From Hansfordia pulvinata (lineage: Eukaryota > Ascomycota > Sordariomycetes > Xylariales): DNA of 64,000 nt. The translations under genes and the position numbers were made by a program. Below are positions 12,504 through 22,979 of the stretch, piece by piece; the first letter of the stretch is position 1, and each line of letters begins with the position of its first letter. The stretch covers positions 3,844,001-3,908,000 of the forward strand of contig BJKQ01000002.1 of the NCBI GenBank assembly GCA_006538405.1, in the 5' to 3' direction. The notes below the pieces were generated by a model. The model had not been told where the DNA came from and searched no databases. It saw only the letters and a program-made list of their open reading frames with translations.

Positions 12504-14330
12504 ATGGGCGGCTTCAGGGAACTCATAGGCTACACGTGCGGCCACGCCTCGCCGGCGGTGTACCGCCCGGACCCGCTGACGACGTCGGACGGCGCGCACC
12601 CAGCCCCTTCGTCGTCGTCGTCGTTGTCTTCGGGCACGTCATCGTCGGACTTTGGGGGGAGCGCCGCGGCCATGGTGGCCACGCGCTGGTTCGCCAGCCC
12701 GACCATGTGCCCGGCGTGCTCGCGCGTGGTCCACGGGAGGTACCACGACGTGCTGGACTGGGAGCACCGGTTCATGCACGAGCGCGGCGCCTGCGGGTGC
12801 CCCGCCGCGTTCCCCCGGGGCTACGAGCCGCGCGTCAACCACGCCTTGGCCGCCGACGCGCGGGCCGCGGCGCTCGAGCGGCAGAGAGAGAGGGAGGAGG
12901 AGGAGGAGGAAGCGGGCGCCACCGCGGGTGGGAAGAAGGGTGGCCGCGGCGTTGTCGTCGCTATACCCCCGCTTTTCGAGGTCGTGCAGCTCCCGCGCGA
13001 CGGGAGCGACAGCAAGGAGGAAAAGAACAAAAAAGCCGTCGTTCTGGCGTCCTCGCCGACCTCACGGATGCCGGGCGCGGCCACTGCGGCAGACACCCCA
13101 CCCGGGAAAGGAGACGCCAGTGGCAGCACCACGGCCACCACAGCAGGCACCGCCGGAGACGGCAACGAGGAGCTCGGCGGAAGAGGAGGAGGAGCAGGGA
13201 ACCCGCCCCCGCTGCTGATCAACACGCGCCTGTCCAGCATCTACGGCGTCGAGTGGCTGACCGACCACAAGGTGCGCCACGACGACGGCCGGTGCCGGTG
13301 CCCCGTCACGTTCGAGCGGTACCGGCCCGACGCCGAGCTGGCCCGCGCCGAGGCGGCCCCGCTCGGCCCCGTCGCCGTCCCGCCTCACTCGGGCCACGGC
13401 CAGCATCACCAGCAGCAGCAGCGGCAGCTGATGCTGTCGTCCGGCGAGCACCAGACGCAGGCATCGTCTGACCACCGGCTCTGCCGCGAGCGGCCACAGC
13501 CGCAACAGCAGCAGACGTGGCCCAGCAACCCTCTCCCCTTCCCATCCGGCGCAGCGGCGACGGCGACGGCCGCTCCCGCACACGCCATCGGGTCCAACGC
13601 AAAGCGCCAGAAAGAGAAGAAGAAGAACATCAACAACAACAACAAGAAGAGGGCTCAGCGCAAGGCTGGTACCGCTGGTACCGCTGCCGCCGCCGCCGCC
13701 GCCGCCGACGTCGCGGGGTCTCTTCCCCTGCCGCCTGGCACTGGTCCCTGGGCCTCGACGACCCCGTACCACAGCAACACCGGCTACAACGGCAACGGCC
13801 CCAGTGGCGGCGACAACCCGCCTTCCTCCTACCCAGACTTCCAGCACCCGCAGCAGTATCACCACCACGCGCAGCCCCCGCCGCCGCACCAGCAGCAGAG
13901 CCCGGCAGGCTGGCGCTGGGCCGCCATGGCGCCCTCAGCCCCGCCTCACGACAGCAACGGCAGCGGGAACCCCGCGACGGCCCACTCCTACCACCCCCAC
14001 CACCCCCAAAGCCGCCCCTACGACGTCGAGACGACAATCTACCCGGAGCCGTCGCCGCAAGCGGCGCTGCCGCTGCTGACGGGCGACCCGATCCACCCGG
14101 CCGAGCCCCACGGCGGCCTGAGCGGCGTCTTCGCGCCCCGCGGCCCGGCCTCCGTCTGGTACCCCGCCTCCTGCGGCCCTGCCGTCGTCGCGACGCCGAT
14201 GATGACGACGACGACGACGACGATGATGATGGCCGGGTTCCCCGTCGGCGCGGGGCCCGAGGCGCACCCCCACGCGGGGCCCTTTGAGGACTGCGTCGCG
14301 AGGGGGCGTCGAGCGGGGAGAAGGGCCTAG
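12504..14330 (+). CDS. Unknown low-complexity protein with a duplicated H-x3-H-x4-C-x-C motif
   Basis: I do not recognise a named family. The frame is open for 608 codons. Residues 1-30 include YTCGHASP and residues 68-73 include CPACSRVV. These are followed by motif copy 1, EHRFMHERGACGCPAAFPRGY, which I note as H-x3-H-x4-C-x-C. Copy 2 lies about 150 residues on as DHKVRHDDGRCRCPVTFERY, with the same spacing and the same shared CP-x2-F-x-R. Paired Cys and His suggest metal binding; this is inference. The remainder is low complexity: acidic runs, Gln, His, Pro and Asn/Lys runs (KKKNINNNNKKRA) and poly-Ala. After residue 600 the frame ends, but the next frame continues in the same style to 14778 (Asn run, Asp run, LLSSLLGGG), so the true gene may be longer. 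A one-base slip in the G5 run near 14310-14314 would join the two. Confidence 0.7.
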   Translation: MGGFRELIGYTCGHASPAVYRPDPLTTSDGAHPAPSSSSSLSSGTSSSDFGGSAAAMVATRWFASPTMCPACSRVVHGRYHDVLDWEHRFMHERGACGCPAAFPRGYEPRVNHALAADARAAALERQREREEEEEEAGATAGGKKGGRGVVVAIPPLFEVVQLPRDGSDSKEEKNKKAVVLASSPTSRMPGAATAADTPPGKGDASGSTTATTAGTAGDGNEELGGRGGGAGNPPPLLINTRLSSIYGVEWLTDHKVRHDDGRCRCPVTFERYRPDAELARAEAAPLGPVAVPPHSGHGQHHQQQQRQLMLSSGEHQTQASSDHRLCRERPQPQQQQTWPSNPLPFPSGAAATATAAPAHAIGSNAKRQKEKKKNINNNNKKRAQRKAGTAGTAAAAAAAADVAGSLPLPPGTGPWASTTPYHSNTGYNGNGPSGGDNPPSSYPDFQHPQQYHHHAQPPPPHQQQSPAGWRWAAMAPSAPPHDSNGSGNPATAHSYHPHHPQSRPYDVETTIYPEPSPQAALPLLTGDPIHPAEPHGGLSGVFAPRGPASVWYPASCGPAVVATPMMTTTTTTMMMAGFPVGAGPEAHPHAGPFEDCVARGRRAGRRA

Positions 14331-14778
14331 CCGGGGCGGGGAGGCCAGGAACGCGACGATCGGAGGACCGCCACGGGCATTTTCCAGCATTAACAACAAG
14401 AACAACAACAATAACAACGGCCAAGGAGCGTCGGCGCGCCGCAACGGCAACGGCAGCGGGGCCTCCACCAGCCGCGGCAGTAGCGAGGGCAGCGCGGAGC
14501 AGCAGAAGCTAAAGGGAGAACGCGACGACGACGATGACGACCTGCTGAGCTCGCTGCTGGGCGGCGGGCGGGCAGCCAACGAGGCCGCGTACCCGCGCCG
14601 CGAGCTGCTCGCCCACCGGCCCCTCTCGGCCCCGGGCTTCCGCCATCACCACCAGAACCAACCTCGGCGGCGCCTCGACCCGCAGCCGCAGCCGCAGCCG
14701 CAGCCGCACCAGCGCCGCCGCCTTCCTCCGCCGCCGCCGCCTGCGCTACCGGGAGCTTCTTCGCCTGCCGTCATCTGA
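14284..14778 (+). CDS. Probable C-terminal continuation of the 12.5 kb protein in another frame
   Basis: This frame overlaps the end of the previous one and carries a similar style of sequence: an Asn run, a Ser/Gly segment, six Asp followed by LLSSLLGGG, then YPRRELLAHRPLSAPGFRHHH and a Gln/Pro/Arg tail. The segment with DLLSSLL and RRELLAHRPL reads like real protein. No usable intron of ordinary length joins the two frames. Removing one G from the run at about 14310-14314 does so directly. It may instead be spurious, since GC-rich repeats keep several frames open here. Confidence 0.4.
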   Translation: MRTASRGGVERGEGPSRGGEARNATIGGPPRAFSSINNKNNNNNNGQGASARRNGNGSGASTSRGSSEGSAEQQKLKGERDDDDDDLLSSLLGGGRAANEAAYPRRELLAHRPLSAPGFRHHHQNQPRRRLDPQPQPQPQPHQRRRLPPPPPPALPGASSPAVI

Positions 14779-15599
14779 TGTGTGAATCACGACAAGGGGG
14801 AGGGGTTTTCACACCATGAACGAGATGGGGCAGAATTTTAAGAGAAGAAAGACAAGAAGAACAAAAAAAAAAAAAGGACGGGCGAAGGAAGAAAAGAAGC
14901 GATCAACTTTTTTTTCCCTCGACAGATTGCTTCTACACGCCGCACTGCCCAACTCAATACGCACACACATTGCTTCGAATCCCCCCGTCTTACCTTGGGC
15001 ACTCGGTTCTTCAGAACGCCGCCCACATCAAGGCAACGCCTGCTTCTGTTGCTCTCGCTTCCCGACGTTACGGCTGGCTGGGGCGGGAGTCTCGATTCGC
15101 CGGATACGGACGAGGAGCACGAGCACGAGCACGCCTGCCATGGCCCCAGGAGAATAGGTTTGGGGCAGCCAAAGATCACTGCAGACAAGAAGGTCCGAGG
15201 CAGGAGAAACGAGTAATGGAAATTCGGGGACTGAAAACACGAAACTTGGAAAATAAGTAGTATCATTTTTGCCATGTCATCGCCAAGTCCAGTGCTGGCA
15301 CTTCGCAGTTCAAGGGAGAAGACGGACGATGGGTTCCAAACTGCACAGGAAAGCACACGCTCAGTAAATGAACAGGAACAGAGATGACGATGTATTTATA
15401 TACGGTGGGCATGCCGCATGCCCCCTCGTCCAGACGACGCGATGAATTCTTGCCTTTTCTTCCGAGGCTATCGTACATATGAAAAGCGGAATTGCTGCTG
15501 AATATTGCATCTCGTCGGGAGATCATTCGTCCCCCCCGGTCCGGTCTATGTTTTTTCTTCTACGGCCTCTTCGGTCTCCATCCACGCCTTTCGGTGTTT
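14779..15599. other. Spacer between convergent genes
   Basis: Holds the 3' regions of the 12.5 kb gene (+) and nuo-49 (-). A, T and GA runs occur at about 14860-14930. No coding signal was seen beyond short frames. Confidence 0.55.
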
Positions 15600-17215
15600 T
15601 TACCGGTCAACCTCACCTGCAATAACCTGTTAGCACTGTGACTTGATCGCATCGCAAAAACTCCGAGACTTACCGAACACCAGATCCATAGTACCGATAA
15701 CCGCGACAGCGTCAGCAAGCAAGTGATTCCGGGCAACGTGGTCGAAACCACCCAGGTGGGCAAAGCCAGGCGCCCTGATGTGGCAACGGTATGGCCTCTC
15801 GCTGCCGTCACTGACGACGTAGACACCCATCTCGCCCTTGGGAGCCTCAATGACCGAGTAGGTCTCACCCGGGGGCACCGAGTAGCCCTTGGTGTAGAGC
15901 AGGAAGTGGTGGATGAGGGCCTCCATGTTCTCCTTCATGGCGGCGCGCGGCGGGGGCGAAACCTTGTAGTCCTCGGTGCGGACGGGGCCAGCGGGCATGT
16001 CGTTGAGGCACTGGTGGATGATTCTCAGGGACTGGCGGAACTCCTCCATACGGCAGAGGTAGCGGTCGTAGCAGTCGCCGTTGACACCGACAGGGACGTC
16101 AAACTCGACCTTGTCGTAGGCGTCGTAGGGCTGGCTCTTGCGGATGTCGTAGGGGACACCGGAGCCGCGCAGCATCACACCGGTGAAGGAGAGGTTCAGA
16201 GCCTCCTCGGCGGACACAACACCAATACCCTGCAGACGCTGCTTCCAGATGCGGTTGTCAGTCAGCATCTCCTCGGTCTCGTCGATGCGGTCGCCAAACT
16301 GGGTCGCCCATTGGTAGATGTCGTCGAGCAGGCCGATGGGGATATCCTGGGAGACACCGCCGGGACGGACGTAGGCAGCGTGGAGACGGGCACCCGAGAC
16401 ACGCTCGTAGAATTCCTAAAGCGCATACTGGTCAGAGAGCTGGGGACGGATTGAGCGGCAGACGTGGCCGTCGGCGCGTGGAGCGGCGATCCGGGGCCGA
16501 GCGGCGCAGACGAGGGGAAAACAACTCACCATGAGCTTCTCACGCTCTTCGAAACCCCACAGGAAAGGCGTCAGGGCGCCAACGTCCATGGCGTGGGACA
16601 GGACGGACATGCAGTGGTTGAGGATACGGGTGATCTCGCCAAACATGGTGCGGATGTACTTGGCGCGCTCGGGGATCTCAATGTTGAGCAGCTTCTCGAC
16701 GGCGAGGGAGAAGCACTGCTCGTTGGTCATCATGGAGCAGTAGTCGAGGCGGTCAAAGTAGGGCAGGGCCTGCAGGTAGGTCTTGTACTCGATGAGCTTC
16801 TCGGTGCCGCGGTGCAGCAGGCCGACGTGGGGGTCGCATCGGATGATCTCCTCGCCGCTGAGCTCGAGAATCAGACGCAGGACACCGTGGGCGGCGGGGT
16901 GCTGGGGGCCGAAGTTGACGGTGTAGTGGCGGACCTTGCGGTCCTCGATGCTGGCGTCGCGCGAGGTCTCGAGCGAGCCATCCTGGTTCTGCAGGCGAGC
17001 GACGCCGTAGGGGTCGGAGGGGTGGGAGAAGTCGGCGTCGACGGGGACGAGGGTGGTCTTGTCGTACTGAGTCTCGGTGGCGCGGCGGGCGGCAGACTGG
17101 GTGAAGGCACGGCTGCGGATGGGCAGCGAGGGCGAGCAGGCCGCGGCAGGGAGGCCCGTCTGAGGTTGTGCAGACGCCTGGCGCCGCAGCCGGCCATCCG
17201 ATAGAGCGACGCCAT
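15600..17215 (-). CDS. nuo-49: NADH:ubiquinone oxidoreductase 49-kDa subunit, mitochondrial complex I (frame break near the N-terminus)
   Basis: Core peripheral-arm subunit (NDUFS2/NuoD type) that helps form the ubiquinone site. Exons are 17215-16530, 16415-15674 and a 17-nt last exon 15616-15600. Introns are 16529-16416 (GTGAGT..TAG) and 15673-15617 (GTAAGT..CAG). The last exon gives the invariant end GEVDR. Family blocks are clear: [118 protein letters not shown]. The body frame has no ATG before YCSMMTNEQ. The only good start, ATG 17215 ([18 protein letters not shown], a typical mitochondrial presequence), is in the other frame. One missing base between about 17200 and 17120 would connect them and give about 481 aa, the usual length. 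Confidence 0.95.
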
Positions 17216-18477
17216 TTGGGAAGCGGAGGGACGAGGTTCGGGTCGGTCGAGGTCGAGGTGGTGACAGACGAGGGCCGAGCGACGACGGCAACGGCGTGGA
17301 GGAGACGAGTCGACGGCAGCGGTGGGGGGGCGAGGAGGGGAGATTGGTCCTGTGGGCGAGGAGTCGCAGGGCTGGCTGGCTGGCGAGGACGACGCTGCAG
17401 GTGAAGTCCTGTGCTGTGAGCCTGGTGAGGAGGATTGGAGCAAGGTGATGCGTGCGGCCGGCACCAACGAGCGAGGCGCTGCTAGACCCACTGGGTGGCA
17501 GACGGGTACATTGGAGATACTCGGCCTGTCGCCCGAAGAGGCCGCGTCAGGAATGTACCAGTCACAGGTGCGGACGCCGGGCTGCTGCACCTGCCTGCCG
17601 GGGGATGACAATCTCTCCACCCATCATTGGCCGGTCGCCGTGTTCTTCCGTCGCCGCACCTGCCTCTGCGTTCTTTTGTGGTCTGTGCAGCTGGGCCCTC
17701 TGTGAACTCAAATGGCCACTTGTGATTGGCCAATTGACCAAGCAGTCTTGCTTTCGGCTCTCGAAAGGCAGGGGCACAGATGCTAAAGCCACTTGCCGTG
17801 CACCATAAGACGACTGGCCTTGAGGTGATGATTCAACCCGAGTTGACGGCCACTTATTATCAGCCCTGATCCTCCACTCTATACACTTGTACTCCCCGCC
17901 TAATCGCGTCAATCCATATATGACGCTGACAATCTGTCCTGCGGTCATCTCGTGACACCCTATGCACCAGCTGGGCGCTGAATGGCCCAATGACATTCTG
18001 TTGCTAGTCATTCTAGTGGCGAGCACCAGTCTCGACAGTCCGAATCCCGCTGCCCATCTGCAGCCCGCTTTCAGTTCCGCTCAGGCGGACCCGCCCGATA
18101 CCGAGGAAACAGCATCACACTCTGGCGGTTTTTCGAACTTGTCTATTCTATGAGCCACTCTTTCGAGGGACTGTGCTCGAATGCGTCTAGTTGTAATGCC
18201 ATAAACCCCCAATAACTCCCCGCTGAGCAACCCAGTCTTGGACAACGCCAGAAATCCTGGACCGGAACGGTGGTCTATCTGCCGCGCCATCCTATCTGCG
18301 CCCCGCTGAACATGTGCGTGTAGGAGAATAATAATGAGAGGAGAAGCAATCGAGGCCAAGGAAAGGAAAGAAGAATCTCGCTCGGAAGAACGAATGCAGA
18401 AAACCACCACACCCCAAAAAACAGGCACAGAGGGGGAACCCCCCCCCCCCCAGAAACCCCTCCCACAACCCCCAACC
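17216..18477. other. Spacer between nuo-49 and the GNAT-like gene
   Basis: No gene is supported. It contains the nuo-49 promoter side and the 3' region of the next minus-strand gene, with a run of about 11 C at 18440-18450. Confidence 0.55.
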
Positions 18478-19319
18478 TCACTCGTGGAAATCGACCCAGA
18501 CCATCCAGCCGTCGCGCAGGCCCGAGTTCTTGTAAGGGCGCAGCCACTTGCCGTCGGCATCCTGGAGCTCAATGTCTTCAAAGTTCCAGTGCGCGTAGAC
18601 GGAGCTCGAGCAGCCCGGCGGCGGGCTGCCCATGTACGCGCCGTACAGCGAGGGCGAGCCCATGCCCACCGTCAGGCCCAGGTAGCCCCGGGCCCGGGCC
18701 TCGAGCATGACGAAGGCGTTGAGCGCCGTCGCCAGCCCCCGGCCCTCGTAGCCCGGCCGCGTCACGCAGCCCGACCGCGCCAGGACCTGCCCGTACCCGG
18801 AGGCCGGCACCCGCACGTCGAGGTTCGACAGGAACGCGCCCAGCTGCGCCTGCAGGGGCATCAGCGCCAGCAGCTGCTGCGTGGCCTCGGCCGGGCGCTG
18901 CGCAAAGTCGTCGCACGCCAGCGCCAGGCTGACGACGGGGAAGTCCATCCCGGCGCGCATCCGCGCGGGCCCCGCCCGCTCAAAGTCGGCCGCCGACCCG
19001 CCGTCCAGCTCGTGCCAGTAGAGCGCGCCGCCAGCGCGGGCGGCGTCGCGCCGCTGGAAGGCGTACCGCGTGTCCACGATGCAGAAGGACATGCCGCTCG
19101 CCACCGAGTGTGCGTAGTGCCCGTCGAGCGCGTCGAACGCCGCCAGCGCCGCCGCGGCCTTGGGCCGGGGCAGTAGCTCCGCCAGAGCGCGCCGCGCCGC
19201 AGCATGAAGCCCTCGATCCCCATGGCCTTGACCCAGTCCAGCATCGTCAAGTCAACGTGGCATATCTGGTACCGCGACGGCAGTGTGATCCCGTGCGTGT
19301 CTTCGACCGGCCAGGGCAT
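18478..19319 (-). CDS. GNAT-fold acetyltransferase-like protein (frame break near 19180)
   Basis: Resembles the fungal group of uncharacterised acyl-CoA N-acyltransferase-like proteins starting MPWPxxxTHGIxLPxRY. The substrate is unknown. The first part (ATG 19319) reads MPWPVEDTHGITLPSRYQ to MLRRGALWR. The second part, in another frame, reads from ELLPRPKAAAALAAFDALD to the stop at 18478. It has the fold's cofactor loop in TRPGYEGRGLATALNAF (R/Q-x-x-G-x-G/A) and the end WMVWVDFHE. The parts join if one G is missing near 19179-19182, giving 280 aa. A 56-bp intron 19232-19177 with a weak GTCAAG donor would also join them, giving 261 aa but removing well-formed protein. The family assignment rests on the N-terminal and loop motifs. 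Confidence 0.72.
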
Positions 19320-21506
19320 CTTGGCGGCTTTGTGGATGTGTCGAAGATCAAGGAGGACTTGCTGTGTAGATCGGACCAAGGTTGTTGAATCTGTTTTTCC
19401 AATGACGCTGCTTGTCGATTTCTATTGGAGAGATATGCAGGGACCTATTGAGCTCAAATAGAAGTCTCAGAACTCCCTTCTGGAAGCATATATATCCAGG
19501 GAGGATGGGCTCTTGTGGGCGAGCCGGAGTGTTCCAAGACTCAGGACGACGAGAGGCGATTGTCCCACTGACTAGTCGGCGAGTATGGGTCTTGTTGATG
19601 GGAGTCTTGTCCTGGTCTGTGATAGTTCATGGTGTGTCCGCATCCTTCCCGGCGGCCGTCGCATAGTCTCTCTTTTATCCGCCGCTCGAACGTCGCTGCC
19701 TAGCACTCATAACGGCCAGGCCGTGATGGTACACGAGCAGGCGAGATCGGCGAGCACGGCGAGTTGCTGACAGAAGAGACGCAACATGGTCAATTGACCG
19801 GCTCGTAAAAGCCAACAACTCGTGTGCTCACGATTGCCAAGGCCTGGCTATGGCTGAGGTGATCGGCCGGCAGTCAATGTGCTTGCAACATGAAGGGGAG
19901 AAAAGAAACAGGAGCCTACTATGAGCTCCGCTTCAACCTTGCTGCCTTGCATGCCATCTGCCGTGCCGTATTTCTCCATTGCGAAGAGACCCTTCCGCAC
20001 GGCTGACACTACGTAGCAGCCCTACTGCGAGTTAATCAGCACGTCATGTTCACATGAAGGTATGCAGGGCGGATGTGGGTTTGGCCAGATTCGCCCGCGT
20101 CTATTGGGCGGCCGCTCAAGGGCTTCGGCACGGCGGATCCTTTCAGATTGGGAAAAGAGAGGTCTAATCCGGACAGACTGAGTCTGGAGGCTGCTGAATT
20201 TTAGGCCCAAAGGCCGTGATCGACCCCTCTCAACACGGACGAGACTGGGGGCGAGAGCATGTCGCCGCGGCTTGCTCCCGCGGTGTTGGGCGTCGGCCGG
20301 AGAAGGACGGCGGGGCCCTAAACGGGGGGCTAGTGTCTGGACCATGTGGCCGACTGGCTGCACAGCCGCAAGGCGGCAGCGCCTGGCGCGCTAATTAAAG
20401 CGAAGAGTGCGGCCGAGTGAGGGCGAGCCGCGAGGCTTAGAGTCGGGTCCTGACATTGGATGGCGTCTGGGCGAGCCAATCACCAGCCGGGACGTCGCCA
20501 GTGGCAGATCTGCGAACGAGCCACAATAATACCTGATAAGCGCGGGTTTGCGGGAGCCGCGCTCAGCACATGCATGTCCACGTCCAGGCGGCACCGTTAA
20601 AGCACACCCATCAGCGCCCGCCTCTCCTTGCCGTCTTTCCCTTCTGGCGCTGCTGCCTTGTTCTCTGAAGCCCGACGGTGTTGTCTGCCGACACGAGGTG
20701 CGCCGCGGCGGCCGCTCCCAGGCTGGCCTTCATTGCCTCGCCGTGTTGCGTGATGTCGAGCGAGGCAGAACGCCACAACCGGTCCCTGGACTTAGTAAGA
20801 ACAAAGTCAAGAGCCACAGAGGTTGGGGACCACGGAGTGCTGCACAATCCGAGGAGCTGCTTAAGGAGCCGAGAACGCCTCGGCCCAGGCCTTGGCAGGC
20901 AGACAGACAGACGAACAATGGGGCCGTAAGCGTCAAGTGGTGCGGTGCGGGAGCGAAGCCAGTAGGTAGTTCGAGAAGGATCCTGTTCGGCATTTCCCGA
21001 CGGCGGCCGAGTCGCAATTCGACATCTGTCAATGGTGCAGACTGCTTGAGACGATACTTTTGCAACCCGTGTATCCGGAGAACAGCCCGTCGTGCATTGG
21101 ACTTTCCCTACCCGCACACCAGGACTTGCTGACCAGGCGGTTGAGCGTCTCTGGGAGTTTTTATTTGTGACGCCGTAAGCATCGCCTGGCCTGGCGACAG
21201 ATGGTTTTGTTGGGAGATGCTGTTGCGCTCGTCGAAACCAGGAAGCTGGTCCAAACCGGCCGTGATGGACAGAAGGGCTAACGGCGTCTGAGCTCAATCG
21301 CAGTAGTAAGGCCGTAGGGATGGATGATGGCAAGCGGCGGGTCAGTACGTGGTTTCCAACACCAAGGAAAGGCCGGAATGAATTTCTGCAATTGCCCATG
21401 GCTTGGGCTTTGCTGTCGAGACCCGGGGCTTAGGACGAAGCCCGCAACAGCGCGGGACGGGAGGACGAGCTGTGTGCCGGGTGGTCGGGCGCCGCATGAA
21501 ATGGCG

Positions 21507-21527
21507 CCCCCCCCCCCCCCCCCCCCC
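21507..21527 (+). repeat. Poly(C) tract, 21 nt
   Basis: Uninterrupted run of 21 C in the gene-poor spacer. The true length is uncertain because such tracts are error-prone in sequencing. Confidence 0.9.
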
Positions 21528-22960
21528 AAAACCGTTCAAGCGCTAAGTTAGCAAACCGAGTCCGAAGCTTGCGATGCCGCAGCAGCGGCCCGAGTCGGGC
21601 GCGGCAGGAGTCCATTGTGAACCGACCGAGGCATACGAGTGTTCGAGACGCCAATGGAGGGCAGGAAGCGCAGTATGTTTGCGACTACGGATGGGGATGA
21701 GTTGGCGGGTTCAGTGCCGGAAAAGAAAGGACGAATTCGATGAGGAGAGCCCCCCAATCCGCTGGGAAGGCGCCTCCCCGAGGCTGGCACGCTGGCAGCA
21801 GTGTGCGTACATGCACTGGCGACAAGATGGTGAAGCCACTGTCTACACACAACCCGTCGGTTCACTTCATCATCCCAGATGGTCAAGGAAAGTGGGAAGG
21901 CAACCCGTTTGCTTACCTCATTGACGATTCCAACAACCGGGCAAATGCTGACGTCAACCGCCTCAATTAGCACGTGCACAGCGCGATGGGTATCGACATT
22001 TGAATATCGTTTCATCGCCCACGGTAGCCCCCGGACGGCCATGTTGCAAGTCTCCCCGGGACGACGAGTAGACACCTGCATAAGAGCCCCTGGGGCTCGA
22101 GCTCGATGCCGAAGAGAAACGGGCATTGCTGATCTGCAGAAGAGAGGCGCTGGGCTGCTTACCCAAGTGGGAAGGCAGATACCTCCCCCGACCTGGACGA
22201 AGAGACGATGCTGACTATTGCTGAGAGGCAGAAGAAGCAGACGGAGTGCTTTGCTTGGTGGCGACCCACTTGCCCACCATGGCACAGCACGGCATCTGGA
22301 CCGTTGAGACATGCCGAAATGCCTCGGAGCGCGCGCAGGCATGGCCAAGCAAGCACGGGAGTTTGCCTGGAATATCGATGCGTGTAGACACGTACGTAGA
22401 ACGATGCAGACAGCGGCTCTCCGACACGCCGGAGCCTCTGCCCGGACGCCCTCACGCGACTGTGCGGTGTTCGGCATGAGAGAGCGGCCGGAGTCGCGTC
22501 GCCGCGCTTCAACGGTCCCTACTCGAGTGGACCCTGCAGTCACATCCAAGACAGACAACGGCGACAATGGGCATGCTGGCGCCAGGGCGCGTCTCCACCA
22601 CATAGTCGCCAGCTCGAAGAGGACCCTCGCCGAGCTAGACACCGTGGACATGGAGCAGAAGTAAAATGTAGCGCATGTGCCGCGGCAGAAAGGCGCACCC
22701 TTCGACGCAAGCACGCTCACCCGAGCGAGGTTCAGGCTCAGGCTGCTTGGGCCTGAATGATGCAGTCTCCAGGGCGCATCCATGGCCATGGGTATGGGCC
22801 TGTCCAACGTCCTGCTGCTTGTGCTTTCTTGTTGGCCTCCATATCATCATCGCCCGTCAATCGATGGGCCGGAAAACCAGCCACGTAATCGTGACCCTCG
22901 TGACCCTGCAGTGTCACCAGTGTGTAGGTACTTGTTGGGATGTATACTGGCGGCCCGGCA

Positions 22961-22979
22961 CGAGTACCTAAGGTACTCG
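22961..22979. repeat. Inverted repeat, 9-bp arms, 1-nt centre
   Basis: CGAGTACCT at 22961-22969 is mirrored exactly by AGGTACTCG at 22971-22979. It is a variant of the CGAGTACTCG palindrome found elsewhere in the window. Confidence 0.8.

Noticed and set aside
13062..13889. 275-codon minus-strand frame inside the 12.5 kb gene, and similar ones to 14579
   Set aside because: Arg/Val/Gly runs that are the complement of the low-complexity plus-strand gene.
16464..17204. 246-codon plus-strand frame opposite nuo-49
   Set aside because: Antisense shadow of a well-supported exon.
17100..17215. 98-bp intron with GTCGCT donor in the nuo-49 leader
   Set aside because: It would give the right frame, but the donor is poor and it would delete almost the entire mitochondrial presequence.
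19177..19232. 56-bp intron as the cause of the frame break in the GNAT-like gene
   Set aside because: It keeps the frame but has a weak donor (GTCAAG) and would remove well-formed sequence; a missing G is simpler. Not excluded.
20611..21399. 262-codon open frame on the minus strand
   Set aside because: Ser/Arg-rich, no recognisable domain, overlaps an equally long frame on the other strand.
21548..22807. 419-codon open frame on the minus strand
   Set aside because: Its end codon is TTG rather than ATG, composition is rich in Cys, Trp, Ser and Arg with no ordered domain, and no splice structure or neighbouring evidence supports it. GC-rich spacers here keep such frames open by chance.
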